Assembly: GCA_965203735.1 (NCBI GenBank)
Contig: OZ241909.1
Coordinates: forward strand, 992,001 to 1,056,000
Direction: 5' to 3'
DNA length: 64,000 nucleotides
DNA from: Bin55 sp965203735
GTDB taxonomy: Bacteria; Pseudomonadota; Gammaproteobacteria; Pseudomonadales; Azotimanducaceae
Part shown: piece after piece, positions 1 to 9,188 of the stretch
Position numbering within the stretch: the stretch's first letter is position 1
Layout: every line of letters begins with the position of its first letter
Program-made: the position numbers and the translations under genes
Notes under the pieces: model-generated
What the model was told of the DNA's origin: nothing
Databases searched by the model: none
The model's input: only the letters and a program-made list of their open reading frames with translations

Positions 1-363
1 ATTGCTAAACAATATCGACGACGAATGTTCAACTTCATGCATTGAGACATCGAATAGACCATTTCATTGAATAAAAGATGTAGAAAATTCAATGCCTAAT
101 GACTGTTAGATTGGATAATTTAACTAATAATCTGTTTAAGTCGTTTTAGTTGTGCACAAGCCAAAAAATGGTCGTAATATCAATGATTAACGGTGTGAAG
201 CGAAATCATGTTATCAAGCAATTTCTTCTAACTATATGAAAAACAACGATTTTGCTTGCAACTTGCACAAAGCGAGGCTTAACACTCATGAACTCTTCCA
301 CAGATTACAAGTGAATAAGTACGGAATTATCCAACGAGTTTTCCACAATGGCGCCATTGCACC
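1..363. other. AT-rich upstream region, no gene recognised
   Basis: No open frame here resembles a known protein and I see no RNA gene. The only clear structure is a perfect 14-bp palindrome at 346-359, next to the start of the glutamine synthetase-like gene. The promoter of that gene must lie here, but no convincing -35/-10 pair stands out in the AT-rich background. Confidence 0.5.
346..359. promoter_or_regulatory. Perfect 14-bp palindrome at the glutamine synthetase-like start
   Basis: CAATGGCGCCATTG is its own reverse complement and ends four bases before the GTG start at 364. It occupies the place of a ribosome binding site, and no Shine-Dalgarno-like sequence is visible between it and the start. 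It could be a repressor operator or a short RNA hairpin affecting translation. The symmetry is seen directly; the function is inference. Confidence 0.45.
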
Positions 364-1746
364 GTGAATTCCGACCTGACGGGCTTCATCAAACGGTGTC
401 AAGATGCGGGACAGGAGTCCGTTCTAATAGGATTGACTGACCTCGACGGGGTTATTCGGGGCAAATACGTAGACCTTGCTAAGTTCGAGCGACTTATGAT
501 CGCAGGCGGTGGATTCTGCGATTGTGTGCTCGGATGGGATGTGGACGATCACTTGTACGACTTCCACAAGACCGGACTAGATATCGAGACTCCTTTCACC
601 GGATGGCATACAGGCTTTCCTGACGTGAAGTACCGTCTGATTGCATCGTCCCATCGGACTCTACCTTTTACGAATGTACCCTTCTTCATTGGTGAATTTG
701 TTGATGGAGAGTCTGACTACCATTCTTTGTGTCCTAGATCGTTGCTGCGAAAAGCTTCCAACACTCTTCTGGAACAGGGCATCAAAGCGTTTACCGGCTA
801 CGAGTATGAGTTCTTTGTAATAGATGAGTCTACGATTGACTCGCTTCACCGAGACTACAGTAACTTGAGGTCAATACGACGCGGAAAACTGGGCTACTCC
901 GTTCTGAAGGCGGCAATGGATTCATCTCGGCAGCAAGAGTTCTTGAATTTCTGTCGGGAGTTCAACATGTCTGTTGAGGGTTTGCATTTTGAAGCAGAGC
1001 CAGGTGTGTGGGAAGCTGCACTGAACAAGCAAGACGCTCTAATATCGGCAGATAGCGCTAGCTTATTCAAGACGTTTTCCAAGTCATTCTTTCGATCTCA
1101 AGATGCAATTGCTACGTTTATGGCGAAGTGGTCGATGGACTTTCCTGGACAAAGTGGACACTTTCACTTCTCGCTAACAGACTTGAACGAATCTGGATTG
1201 CTCTCGTCTCGTGATGGAGAATTGAACGACGCTGCTAGGTTTGCAATCGGAGGTTTGGTTAGATACGTGCCTGAATGGCTTCCGATGCTTGCTCCGAATG
1301 TCAACAGTTTCACTCGTTTAGTTCCTGGAGCGTGGGCACCCACGTGGGCTTCTTGGGGCCACGAGAATCGAACATGCGCCTTTCGTGTGATTCCAGGACG
1401 AAACGGCGAATGCCACATTGAAAATAGGATTCCTGGGGCAGATTCAAACCCGTACTTGGTGGGTACTGCGACGTTGTTAGCAGCTTCGCTCGGCATCAGG
1501 GAACAAATCGAGCCACCGCCACCTGTTATTGGAAACGCCTACGACAATTCGGAAATTAGCGAAGAGCAAAAATTCCCAGGGACGCTAAGGGAGGCGTCAC
1601 ACCGAATGATGAAGTCTGAGACAGCACATGAGATGTTTGGGCAAGATTTCGTGGAGCACTTCGTTGCATCTCGATTGTGGGAGTCCCACGAAGCGGAAAG
1701 AAATGTGAATGATTGGCAATTGCGACGGTATTTCGAGGTCATTTAG
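364..1746 (+). CDS. Glutamine synthetase-family gamma-glutamyl ligase
   Basis: This 460-residue protein belongs to the glutamine synthetase catalytic family, which joins glutamate to ammonia or an amine using ATP. Visible family signatures are a TDLDG segment near residue 22, YEYEFF near 144, the metal-binding FEAEPG near 209, GHFHFSL near 267 and an ENRIPGADSNPYL-type C-terminal block. The subfamily is not the housekeeping GlnA; it resembles the shorter GS-like enzymes that gamma-glutamylate amines such as putrescine, but the substrate cannot be read from the sequence. The start is GTG at 364, the only in-frame candidate before the conserved region. An amidotransferase-like gene follows directly after the stop codon, so the two are probably co-transcribed and act on one gamma-glutamyl intermediate. 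Confidence 0.85.
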   Translation: MNSDLTGFIKRCQDAGQESVLIGLTDLDGVIRGKYVDLAKFERLMIAGGGFCDCVLGWDVDDHLYDFHKTGLDIETPFTGWHTGFPDVKYRLIASSHRTLPFTNVPFFIGEFVDGESDYHSLCPRSLLRKASNTLLEQGIKAFTGYEYEFFVIDESTIDSLHRDYSNLRSIRRGKLGYSVLKAAMDSSRQQEFLNFCREFNMSVEGLHFEAEPGVWEAALNKQDALISADSASLFKTFSKSFFRSQDAIATFMAKWSMDFPGQSGHFHFSLTDLNESGLLSSRDGELNDAARFAIGGLVRYVPEWLPMLAPNVNSFTRLVPGAWAPTWASWGHENRTCAFRVIPGRNGECHIENRIPGADSNPYLVGTATLLAASLGIREQIEPPPPVIGNAYDNSEISEEQKFPGTLREASHRMMKSETAHEMFGQDFVEHFVASRLWESHEAERNVNDWQLRRYFEVI

Positions 1747-2454
1747 ATGACATTGATTGGATTATTGGTTGCAGACACGGTAGATGAACCTTTCAAGAAC
1801 CGTTTCGGAGGATACTCCGACATGATTCGCAATATGTTTGAGAAGGCAGGAGTGTTTCACTACGATTTCAAGAGCTATGAAGTTTATCGACAAGACTATC
1901 CCAAGCAAGTAGACGAATGCGACGCATACGTGATTAGTGGAAGTCGACTCAGTAGTTACGATAAAGTCCCCTGGATTGAACGATTGCTCGACTATATCTT
2001 GAAGTTGCATCGGCATCGGAAGAAAACTGTAGGCATTTGCTTTGGACATCAATGCATGGCTACAGCTCTTGGGGGACGTGTCGAAAAGAGCCATCGTGGT
2101 TGGGGTGTGGGTGTACACGAGTACAACATTCTTGATTTGAAGGCGTTTCCAAGTCTAGATGGATCGCCAGTCCAACTGCAATGCAGTCACCAAGACCAGG
2201 TGGTGGAAATGCCCACAGGTGCGGAACGGATCTTAGAAAGCGAGTTTTGTCCTCATGCCGGAATGAGAGTCGACAATCACTTCATCTCAATCCAGCCTCA
2301 TCCAGAATTTTGCCGAGACTTTGCGGAGTACTTGCTACGTTCGCGAGAGGATGAATTGGGCTCTCGTTTCAACTCGGCGATGAGTTCTCTTGCAATGGAG
2401 ACGCACGCGAACGAAATTAGTCAATCGCTGTCCGCGTTTATTGATTCAAGATAG
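1747..2454 (+). CDS. Class I glutamine amidotransferase-like protein
   Basis: The 235-residue protein has the class I glutamine amidotransferase fold seen in GMP synthase glutaminase domains. The nucleophile lies in GICFGHQ (Cys about 98) and the His/Glu pair in QPHPEF near residue 183. It stands alone, without a synthetase domain. The ATG follows the stop of the glutamine synthetase-like gene with no gap, so translation is likely coupled. In polyamine gamma-glutamylation routes a ligase is paired with a hydrolase that releases glutamate; this pair could work that way. That role is inference; a glutaminase supplying ammonia to the neighbouring ligase is the alternative. Confidence 0.8.
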   Translation: MTLIGLLVADTVDEPFKNRFGGYSDMIRNMFEKAGVFHYDFKSYEVYRQDYPKQVDECDAYVISGSRLSSYDKVPWIERLLDYILKLHRHRKKTVGICFGHQCMATALGGRVEKSHRGWGVGVHEYNILDLKAFPSLDGSPVQLQCSHQDQVVEMPTGAERILESEFCPHAGMRVDNHFISIQPHPEFCRDFAEYLLRSREDELGSRFNSAMSSLAMETHANEISQSLSAFIDSR

Positions 2455-2554
2455 GCTGTCCGATACAAGCCAAACGATCGTGTCTTGATGGTTTGCGGAG
2501 TCGCATGCCATTGCTATAACGCGACCGTTTGCTTGAGTCGTTTAGTACGGTTGC

Positions 2555-2764
2555 CTAGTCGCCTCGGAAGAAGATCACCCAGAGGATCAGATAGCAGGCT
2601 ACCGTGATCGCGGGGTGAAAAATCAGAGCAACGATGGTGGCTATTCGTACGATGGCTGGGTCAATTCGAATGCGCCATGCAATTCCCGCACACACACCCA
2701 ATATCCAACCTGTATCGTCTCGAATCGCTCGGCTGATTGTTCGGCTTGCGGAGCTTTTTCTCAT
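2555..2764 (-). CDS. PspC-domain membrane protein
   Basis: A 69-residue protein whose central part (GVCAGIAWRIRIDPAIVR) matches the PspC domain, followed by one hydrophobic membrane segment. PspC proteins take part in envelope-stress signalling or are small membrane regulators of unknown partner. I chose the ATG at 2764 because the longer frame to 2812 begins with TTG and adds residues that do not belong to the family. No pspA or pspF gene is present nearby, so it is a stand-alone copy. Confidence 0.7.
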   Translation of the reverse strand: MRKSSASRTISRAIRDDTGWILGVCAGIAWRIRIDPAIVRIATIVALIFHPAITVACYLILWVIFFRGD

Positions 2765-3251
2765 GTCTGGTTCACCTATTAAGCAGCGAAGTGATTCTGT
2801 TTGTCTCTTCAACTGACGGTACTTTAAGGGTACTAAGTGATAAGCAAAAAACGTGCCAACAGTTTTCGATACGTATTAGGTGGTGCGATCAAGTCCGTGT
2901 CTAGCATGGTTTTGAGACAGTCGCGGTCAAAACAACCACGTTAGAGTAAAAAATTAGCTAATTTGCACTTGTTAGTAGTGAGGGGTTTAAGATGCAGCAA
3001 TTGAGCTTTTGGACAGGCATGCACGGCCTAATGTGCGGTGTAGCAAAGACAGACAACCATTCGCTAACTTAGGTTATCCATCCTGTCGATGAAACAGTAC
3101 AACGGCAGCATGAATTCGACTGATCCGATTCGCTACGAATCGTCATTTCCCTCTCGTGCCAATTCGTTGCATCGGAAAAAACAGAATATCCAAGGACACA
3201 CGCTCTTGGGACGACTCTAAGAGACTCAAGTGTCCCTGCTAAGTGTTTTTT
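2765..3251. other. Intergenic region, no gene recognised
   Basis: A 487-base stretch between the PspC-like start and the end of the PliI-like gene. I see no plausible coding frame. A short perfect hairpin (CGATTCG-cta-CGAATCG, 3126-3142) is the only clear symmetry. The promoter of the PspC gene should lie at its left side. Confidence 0.4.
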
Positions 3252-3770
3252 CTAGTCGTCGGTCTCCAAAGCTTTCAAGAGGGCTTGAACTGGATTCGCA
3301 TCCTTTGCCAATCCTTCCACGGACTTCACAAACGTTACACCGTCTTTGTTCAGCACAAAACCGTCGGCATCCAGATAGCCTCCTGATCCAGCAGATCGCA
3401 TCGTGACAATTACATCCGCTGTGTCATCGCCGTTGAGATCTTCAAAGAGAAGCTCCTCAATGCTTCCGTCTCGAATACGTACATCTCCATCCACATAATT
3501 GTCGAAGGGCCATTTCGGCTCGTACGGTACATAGAACCGCAGTGCGTAGCTACCTATACTTCTGGGTTCAAGTGGTCCTTCGGTAACTGTTAATTTCCAT
3601 TCAGTCCCTGGGACCGTCTTGCTAATCGTCCGCTCAAGAGACGAAGCTTTTCCGTTTGAGGAAGAGGTGTTTTCGTGGTCACTGGCAAGAACTGCAACAG
3701 CGATTACCGCGCAAATCAAGGCAGCTAGACAAAGAAGTGGTGTGTAGTGATGGATTTCAAGATGTTTCAT
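3252..3770 (-). CDS. Exported protein resembling PliI lysozyme inhibitors
   Basis: A 172-residue protein starting at the ATG at 3770, where MKHLEIHHY leads into a hydrophobic segment (CLAALICAVIAVAVLA) that acts as signal peptide or anchor. The C-terminal half contains FEDLNGDDTADVIV and SAGSGGY, which resemble the calcium-loop-like strand and the SGxxY loop of PliI-type periplasmic inhibitors of invertebrate lysozyme. The resemblance is short-motif only, so the function is tentative; a generic FG-GAP-like or VCBS-like exported protein is an alternative. The longer frame to 3917 has no credible signal sequence and was rejected. It is transcribed alone, divergent from the acyl-CoA synthetase gene. 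Confidence 0.5.
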   Translation of the reverse strand: MKHLEIHHYTPLLCLAALICAVIAVAVLASDHENTSSSNGKASSLERTISKTVPGTEWKLTVTEGPLEPRSIGSYALRFYVPYEPKWPFDNYVDGDVRIRDGSIEELLFEDLNGDDTADVIVTMRSAGSGGYLDADGFVLNKDGVTFVKSVEGLAKDANPVQALLKALETDD

Positions 3771-4140
3771 AAATTTTTTGTTTCGATGGTGTTCAGTACA
3801 CATACTGGGAGTTGAGCATACATTATCCACGAGACCGAACTTGATCGGTTTAGGAATGTACCCACTTGAACAGAACCAAATCGGGAACTCGGGACAGGTT
3901 GCGGTTACCACAAACACTACACTACGATTGACGCGTAGACGAGGAATCTTTCAGTGCTCGAACGGGGAGTAGCGGTTGCTGTATATGGCACATATTCTGT
4001 CACTACAATTATGGTGTGCGGTCAAGATGCGACAGAACGAGCACTGATCTACTCGCAGTAGAGAATCACGGACGACCAATCCAATACGTCTTTACGGGTT
4101 TGACAGCTCACACGAGAGTTGAGGAAGAGGGGAGATATTT
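3771..4140. other. Divergent intergenic region
   Basis: This 370-base gap separates the PliI-like gene (minus) from an acyl-CoA synthetase gene (plus) and should hold both promoters. The only confident element is the ribosome binding site GGGGAG just before the ATG at 4141. Open frames here lack protein-like composition. Confidence 0.45.
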
Positions 4141-6111
4141 ATGGCAGTGGACTTCGCAACTGCATGGGAATCCATTGCAGATCTAATCCCGGATCGCGAA
4201 GCGTTGGTATGTGGCGACGTTCGTCGCACTTGGTTCGATTATGACGATCGGGCGGCAAGGCTCGCTTCATTGCTTCAAGAAAACGGAATTGGTAATGGGT
4301 CGAAGGTCGGTATTTATGCACACAATTCGAACGAGTACCTTGAAGCGCAATATGGCATTTTTAAGACCCGAGCCTGTCCCATAAACGTCAACTATCGGTA
4401 CACGTCCGACGAGCTCGCCTACATTCTTGACAACTCTGATTCAGAGGCATTGTTCTATCAGGCGTGCTACGCGGCACGAATTTGGGAAGTCAGAGATCGC
4501 TTGACAAAAGTAAAGCTGTACGTCCAGATTCCCGATGGGACGGAATCACTGCTTGACAATTCACTGGACTACGAACAGGCGATCAAAACCCATTCGCCGT
4601 GCGAGCGAAATCCGGATCGCTCGCCCGACGATGTCTACATGCTCTATACCGGTGGTACTACGGGAATGCCCAAGGGGGTCATGTACACACAAGGAGAATT
4701 TATCCATCGGTTGTTGTCAGCTTATGCAGTGGATGGAGTTGCAGCCCCAGAGACGCCGGAGGATTTCGCAAGATTTATAAGGGCCATTGAGATTGTTCAG
4801 CAACTCCCCGTCTGTTTGCCAGCATGTCCGTTGATGCATGGAACAGGTATGTGGTTGGGAGCGGTCATTCCGTTGCTTTGTGGTGGAACGGTCGTAACGA
4901 TTTCAAAATTGGGTTTGGATCCTCACTTGATCTGGAGTGAGGTGGAACGAAACAAGGTCGATAAGGTGGTCATAGTAGGAGACGCTTTTGCACGACCAAT
5001 GTTGGATGCACTCAACGAATCCATCGTCTTGCAGCGTCCTTACGACATTAGCTCTGTTCAACAAATTATTTCGAGTGGAGTCATGTGGAGTAGCGAAGTA
5101 AAGGAAGCGTTGCTAGAACATCACGAAATGCAACTGATTGATGCAATGGGGTCCACGGAAGGCGGAATTGGTAGTTCGGTTTCAAATCGAGACGATACTT
5201 CGAAGACTGCGCGGTTCACGTTGAGTCCCGGAGTCAAAGTCTTTGACGAAAACGACGAAGAAGTAGTGCCTGGAAGCGGGCAGGCGGGGCGGTTAGCGAC
5301 CAGCGGTCTCGTGCCGATTGGTTATTACAAGGATCCGGAAAAATCTGCGGCAACATTTCGCGAAGTAGATGGCGTTCGATACAGTTTCCCAGGAGATTTC
5401 GCGTCAGTCGAGAGCGACTTAACCATTACATTGCTCGGTCGCGGAAGTAACTGCATCAATACTGCGGGTGAGAAGGTCTATCCTGAGGAAGTAGAAGAGA
5501 TCGCAAAGCAACATCCGGATGTATTCGATTGCCTAGTTGTTGGAGTGCCGGATGAACGATTCGGACACCGCATTGTGGCTGTGGTGTCTTGCATTGAAGG
5601 ACGAGAACTGGACGAACGAGATCTCATTGACTTCGCTAGAGAACGAATCGCAGGCTACAAGATACCGAAACAGGTTTTCTTCGAGGAAACCGTTAGACGT
5701 TCGCCCGCCGGTAAGGCGGACTACAAGTGGGCTCGCACTCGAGCCGAGGAGCGCATCAGGGAAATCGAGACACAGTCTTCAGCTCTTCACGTAGGTGATG
5801 AACCTGAGCTGTCTGAAACTCTCAACGAGCAAGAAATACATGCTGAACGACGTAGGTTAATTTCCCAAGTGATCGAACAGTATGAGAATCCCACCAACTT
5901 GGCCCGAGCGTTGAGCAAGACTGCTGGTGAGCTAGGCTATCCTAGGCAGTTCAATGCCGGACAGCTCTCGTACTTGGCGACCAAAGCCAAGTTTCGAAAC
6001 ATCGATCCCGTTCTCATGCTGTGTATCGAGAGGCTGTCGGATGGCCGAATAACTCGCCGTGAATTAGTACCTGAATTGTTTCTTGACATCACCACTTCTC
6101 AAGTGAACTAG
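4141..6111 (+). CDS. Acyl-CoA synthetase (FadD3-like) with C-terminal extension
   Basis: A 656-residue adenylate-forming enzyme that should activate a carboxylic acid to its CoA thioester through an acyl-AMP. The ATP-binding motif YTGGTTGMPKG lies near residue 168, the substrate-pocket region includes AMGSTEGG, and the catalytic lysine of the C-terminal lid is in PAGK near 523. The family normally ends about 15 residues later; here roughly 115 charged residues follow that I cannot assign. The sequence is closest in style to FadD3/FadD19 synthetases acting on steroid or cyclic acids, but the substrate is unknown. The ATG has a strong GGGGAG site. A second acyl-CoA synthetase follows 79 bases downstream on the same strand. 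Confidence 0.85.
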   Translation: MAVDFATAWESIADLIPDREALVCGDVRRTWFDYDDRAARLASLLQENGIGNGSKVGIYAHNSNEYLEAQYGIFKTRACPINVNYRYTSDELAYILDNSDSEALFYQACYAARIWEVRDRLTKVKLYVQIPDGTESLLDNSLDYEQAIKTHSPCERNPDRSPDDVYMLYTGGTTGMPKGVMYTQGEFIHRLLSAYAVDGVAAPETPEDFARFIRAIEIVQQLPVCLPACPLMHGTGMWLGAVIPLLCGGTVVTISKLGLDPHLIWSEVERNKVDKVVIVGDAFARPMLDALNESIVLQRPYDISSVQQIISSGVMWSSEVKEALLEHHEMQLIDAMGSTEGGIGSSVSNRDDTSKTARFTLSPGVKVFDENDEEVVPGSGQAGRLATSGLVPIGYYKDPEKSAATFREVDGVRYSFPGDFASVESDLTITLLGRGSNCINTAGEKVYPEEVEEIAKQHPDVFDCLVVGVPDERFGHRIVAVVSCIEGRELDERDLIDFARERIAGYKIPKQVFFEETVRRSPAGKADYKWARTRAEERIREIETQSSALHVGDEPELSETLNEQEIHAERRRLISQVIEQYENPTNLARALSKTAGELGYPRQFNAGQLSYLATKAKFRNIDPVLMLCIERLSDGRITRRELVPELFLDITTSQVN

Positions 6112-6190
6112 TCGCAACGAATACCGTGCGTGGCGGCTCTACTAAAACTCATACTGTGTTCAGCTCTATAGCAACCTGAGGTCTTCGACA

Positions 6191-7831
6191 ATGGGAATGC
6201 AACACACGCCGCTAACGATGTCTCGGATTATCAGCCGCGGATCGACTATTCAACCCAATTCCGAAATTGTGACAGCGACTGAAGACGGTGTTCGTCGACA
6301 GACCTACTCTGAAACGGTGAAGCGCTCAAACCAGCTGGCAAACGCACTGAGTGGAGCGGGAATCGAGATTGGTGATCGAGTGGGCACTTTTATGTGGAAT
6401 GGGTCACGACATGTTGAGGCTTATCACGCCACAGCCAACATGGGAGTGGTACTGCATACTGTAAACGTTCGACTTTCGATAGTAGACCTTGAGTATGTGA
6501 TTAACCATGCAGACGACAAGTTAATGATTGTCGATGCAGATCTACTTCCGGTTGTGGAGCAGCTTCAGGATCGCATTCCGACGGTAGAGCGCTTCGTTAT
6601 TGCAGCTGAACCGGGATTCGAAGGCTGGGAAACTTCTCTGCCCAACGCCATCGACTATGAAGAGTTCATTTCCGGAATGTCGCACGAGTTCGATCCGCCG
6701 AACATCGATGAGAATTCACCATTAGGGCTCTGCTATACCAGCGGCACAACGGGAAATCCAAAGGGAGTGGAGTACGAACATAGATCTCAGTTTTTGCACA
6801 CTTTGGCGATCTCGATGACCGATGCTATGTCGTTGTCGGCAACCGACACACTTTGTGGGATTGTCCCAATGTTTCATGCAATGGGATGGGGATTACCTTG
6901 GGCTGGACTGATGTTGGGATGTAAGCAGGTTCTCCCCCATAGATTCATGTCTCCCGAGCGTTTGGTAGTCCTCATGGCTCAAGAACAGGTGACACTTTCT
7001 GCGGGAGTCCCAACAATTTGGCAGGGAATCAAAGCCTTTCTTGAGCAGAATCCCAAAGATTACGGCTTGTCGCGATTGAGTCGCCTTACTTGTGGTGGGT
7101 CTGCTCCACCAGAGTCATTGGTTGAGTGGTATTGGGACGAGTTAGGTGTGGAGATGATTCAAGGTTGGGGCATGACCGAGACCAGCCCACTGGGAACGCT
7201 GGCTCGACGCACGTCCAAGCTGTGGCACATGGACGCCGCACCCTCTCAATTGACCCAAAATTCCTGCAAGGCCGGACTACTGATGCCTGGGCTTGAACTC
7301 GATGTATTTGATGAGGACTTCAATCGACTTCCACACGATGGAGAGACTGTCGGTGAGATATTGATTCGAGGTCCTTGGATCTGCTCCGAATACTACCGTG
7401 ACCCCCAACCCACGAAATTCCACGAGGACTGGCTGATCACCGGAGACGTGGGTTCAATCGATCCCGAAGAGTACTTGATCATTGCAGATCGCTCTAAAGA
7501 TCTCGTCAAAAGTGGAGGGGAATGGATTTCATCCGTTGACCTAGAAAACCATATCGTTGCGATGGACGGCGTCAGCCAAGCTTGTGTTGTGGCGCAACCT
7601 CATCCGAAGTGGGATGAACGTCCTGTTGCTCTTGTGGTGCTAGACGACGGTGCTTCGGTTAGCCATGAAGAGATTGCAAGTCACTGCGCGTTGAAGTTCG
7701 CAAAGTGGCAATTACCTGACGATGTCTTGTTTGTAGACCAGATTCCTCTCACATCGACGGGCAAGTTAGACAAGAAGAACGTACGAGCGCATTTAGAGCA
7801 AAACGGTTACTTACTACCGGACTTGCGCTGA
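6191..7831 (+). CDS. Fatty-acyl-CoA synthetase (medium/long-chain type)
   Basis: A 546-residue adenylate-forming ligase of normal length. YTSGTTGNPKG near residue 182 binds ATP, QGWGMTETSP is the A5 motif, ITGDVG holds the ribose-binding aspartate, and TSTGKLDKK near 522 carries the catalytic lysine. It resembles AlkK/FadD-type synthetases for medium to long fatty acids. It follows another acyl-CoA synthetase on the same strand and may share its transcript. The next gene is convergent, with a 37-base gap and no clear terminator hairpin. Confidence 0.85.
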   Translation: MGMQHTPLTMSRIISRGSTIQPNSEIVTATEDGVRRQTYSETVKRSNQLANALSGAGIEIGDRVGTFMWNGSRHVEAYHATANMGVVLHTVNVRLSIVDLEYVINHADDKLMIVDADLLPVVEQLQDRIPTVERFVIAAEPGFEGWETSLPNAIDYEEFISGMSHEFDPPNIDENSPLGLCYTSGTTGNPKGVEYEHRSQFLHTLAISMTDAMSLSATDTLCGIVPMFHAMGWGLPWAGLMLGCKQVLPHRFMSPERLVVLMAQEQVTLSAGVPTIWQGIKAFLEQNPKDYGLSRLSRLTCGGSAPPESLVEWYWDELGVEMIQGWGMTETSPLGTLARRTSKLWHMDAAPSQLTQNSCKAGLLMPGLELDVFDEDFNRLPHDGETVGEILIRGPWICSEYYRDPQPTKFHEDWLITGDVGSIDPEEYLIIADRSKDLVKSGGEWISSVDLENHIVAMDGVSQACVVAQPHPKWDERPVALVVLDDGASVSHEEIASHCALKFAKWQLPDDVLFVDQIPLTSTGKLDKKNVRAHLEQNGYLLPDLR

Positions 7832-7868
7832 AAAACCTGTGTGGGTCCGCCCTGCGCGTTTGATGACC

Positions 7869-9053
7869 CTATCTTTGATCCTCGGTGTATTCGTGCTCGT
7901 TCGCACATTGTTCGTTGAGGACTACACCTAAGCCGGGTTCAGTCGGAGGATTAATGTATCCATCCTCCCATTGAATGGGCTTTTCCAGAATTTCAGCGTG
8001 AAAACCATCAAATCTGCCGATGCTCTCTTGTACGAGGAAATTGGGACTGCAAGTATCCACTTGAATGTTTGCGGCAGCCTCGATGGGTCCGCAATATAGG
8101 TGCGGTGCGATTTGTGCGTAGTAGGCTTCGGCCATTCCAGCGATTTTTCGGGCTTCGAGAATGCCTCCAACCCGGCCCAATGCCATTTGGAGTATTGCTG
8201 CAGCTTGTTTCTCGAGTAGTTCGCGAAACTCGAACTTTGTAGACAATCGTTCGCCGGAAGCTACAGGAATACTTGTGGCTCGAGCCACTCTCGCCATTTC
8301 GTCTCGGTTTTCAGGTGGAACGGGTTCTTCGAACCAAAGCGGATCGTACTTCTCGATTCGCTTTGCAAATCGTATGGTTCCTGACGTAGTGGATTGACCG
8401 TGGGTTCCAATGAGAATGTCGGCTTTGCTTCCCACAGTTTCGCGAACTGCCTTGACCACGGACTCTGCGTTTTCGAGTCGATCCAACGGAGGTTCACGAG
8501 GATCTTCCTTTCCCATGACGTCAATTAGCGGATCGAACTTGAGTGCGGTAAATCCCTCAGCAACATGAGCGGCAGCACTTCGGCTGGCAGCTTCAGCATC
8601 AGTGTGAGGTGACTTTCTAGAAGTATCGCCAGGTGCAGGCCAAAGATATGTATACGACCTTAATCGCTCGTTGTACTTGCCACCTAGTAGGTTGTAAACC
8701 GGTTGTTCGAGTGCTTTTCCAATGATGTCCCAGCATGCCATTTCGATTGCACTGAGAATGCCCAAGACAGTGTGATCTGGATGCTGGTGATGGTCGTGCG
8801 CTTCGTAGCCTTCCCCGTAATAGACGCCTCTCCAAAGGCTTTCGATTTGAAACGGATCCTTATCTATGACATAGGTCTCGCATACGTCTTCAATCATTCG
8901 TGCGACGGTCAGCGGGTGAAAGGGCACCTTGTAAGCTTCTCCGATTCCCTCGATGGAGTTGTCGGAACGAAGCTTCACGAACACCCAGTAGCGACCACCT
9001 CTATGAGGGCGAGGCGTTTGGATTACGTACGTTTTGAAATCGACAATCTTCAC
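7869..9053 (-). CDS. Enolase-superfamily enzyme (mandelate racemase/MLE type)
   Basis: A 394-residue protein with the N-terminal capping domain and C-terminal barrel of the mandelate racemase/muconate lactonizing enzyme group, which abstract a proton alpha to a carboxylate using magnesium. The lysine motif TALKFDP, the metal-binding FEEPVPPEN and ASGERL, and the catalytic-type His in APHLYCG are visible, giving a galactonate/gluconate dehydratase-like pattern. At the first metal position the sequence reads LIGTHGQ, with Gly216 where Asp or Glu is usual. The GTG start at 9053 has GGAGG five bases upstream. It lies 135 bases downstream of the dihydroorotase-like gene on the same strand. Sugar-acid dehydratase is the likeliest role. 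Confidence 0.8.
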   Translation of the reverse strand: MKIVDFKTYVIQTPRPHRGGRYWVFVKLRSDNSIEGIGEAYKVPFHPLTVARMIEDVCETYVIDKDPFQIESLWRGVYYGEGYEAHDHHQHPDHTVLGILSAIEMACWDIIGKALEQPVYNLLGGKYNERLRSYTYLWPAPGDTSRKSPHTDAEAASRSAAAHVAEGFTALKFDPLIDVMGKEDPREPPLDRLENAESVVKAVRETVGSKADILIGTHGQSTTSGTIRFAKRIEKYDPLWFEEPVPPENRDEMARVARATSIPVASGERLSTKFEFRELLEKQAAAILQMALGRVGGILEARKIAGMAEAYYAQIAPHLYCGPIEAAANIQVDTCSPNFLVQESIGRFDGFHAEILEKPIQWEDGYINPPTEPGLGVVLNEQCANEHEYTEDQR

Positions 9054-9188
9054 TAGTTCCTCCCTGTCTTGAGCTGACTAACTTTCTAGCAAATATGTCT
9101 GGCGCGGCCAGCACACAAAAAGAGCGGGTCCAATCTAGTCAAAACTGTATATTGGACATACAGGTTTGTTCTTCGCAGATTTCTCTGC

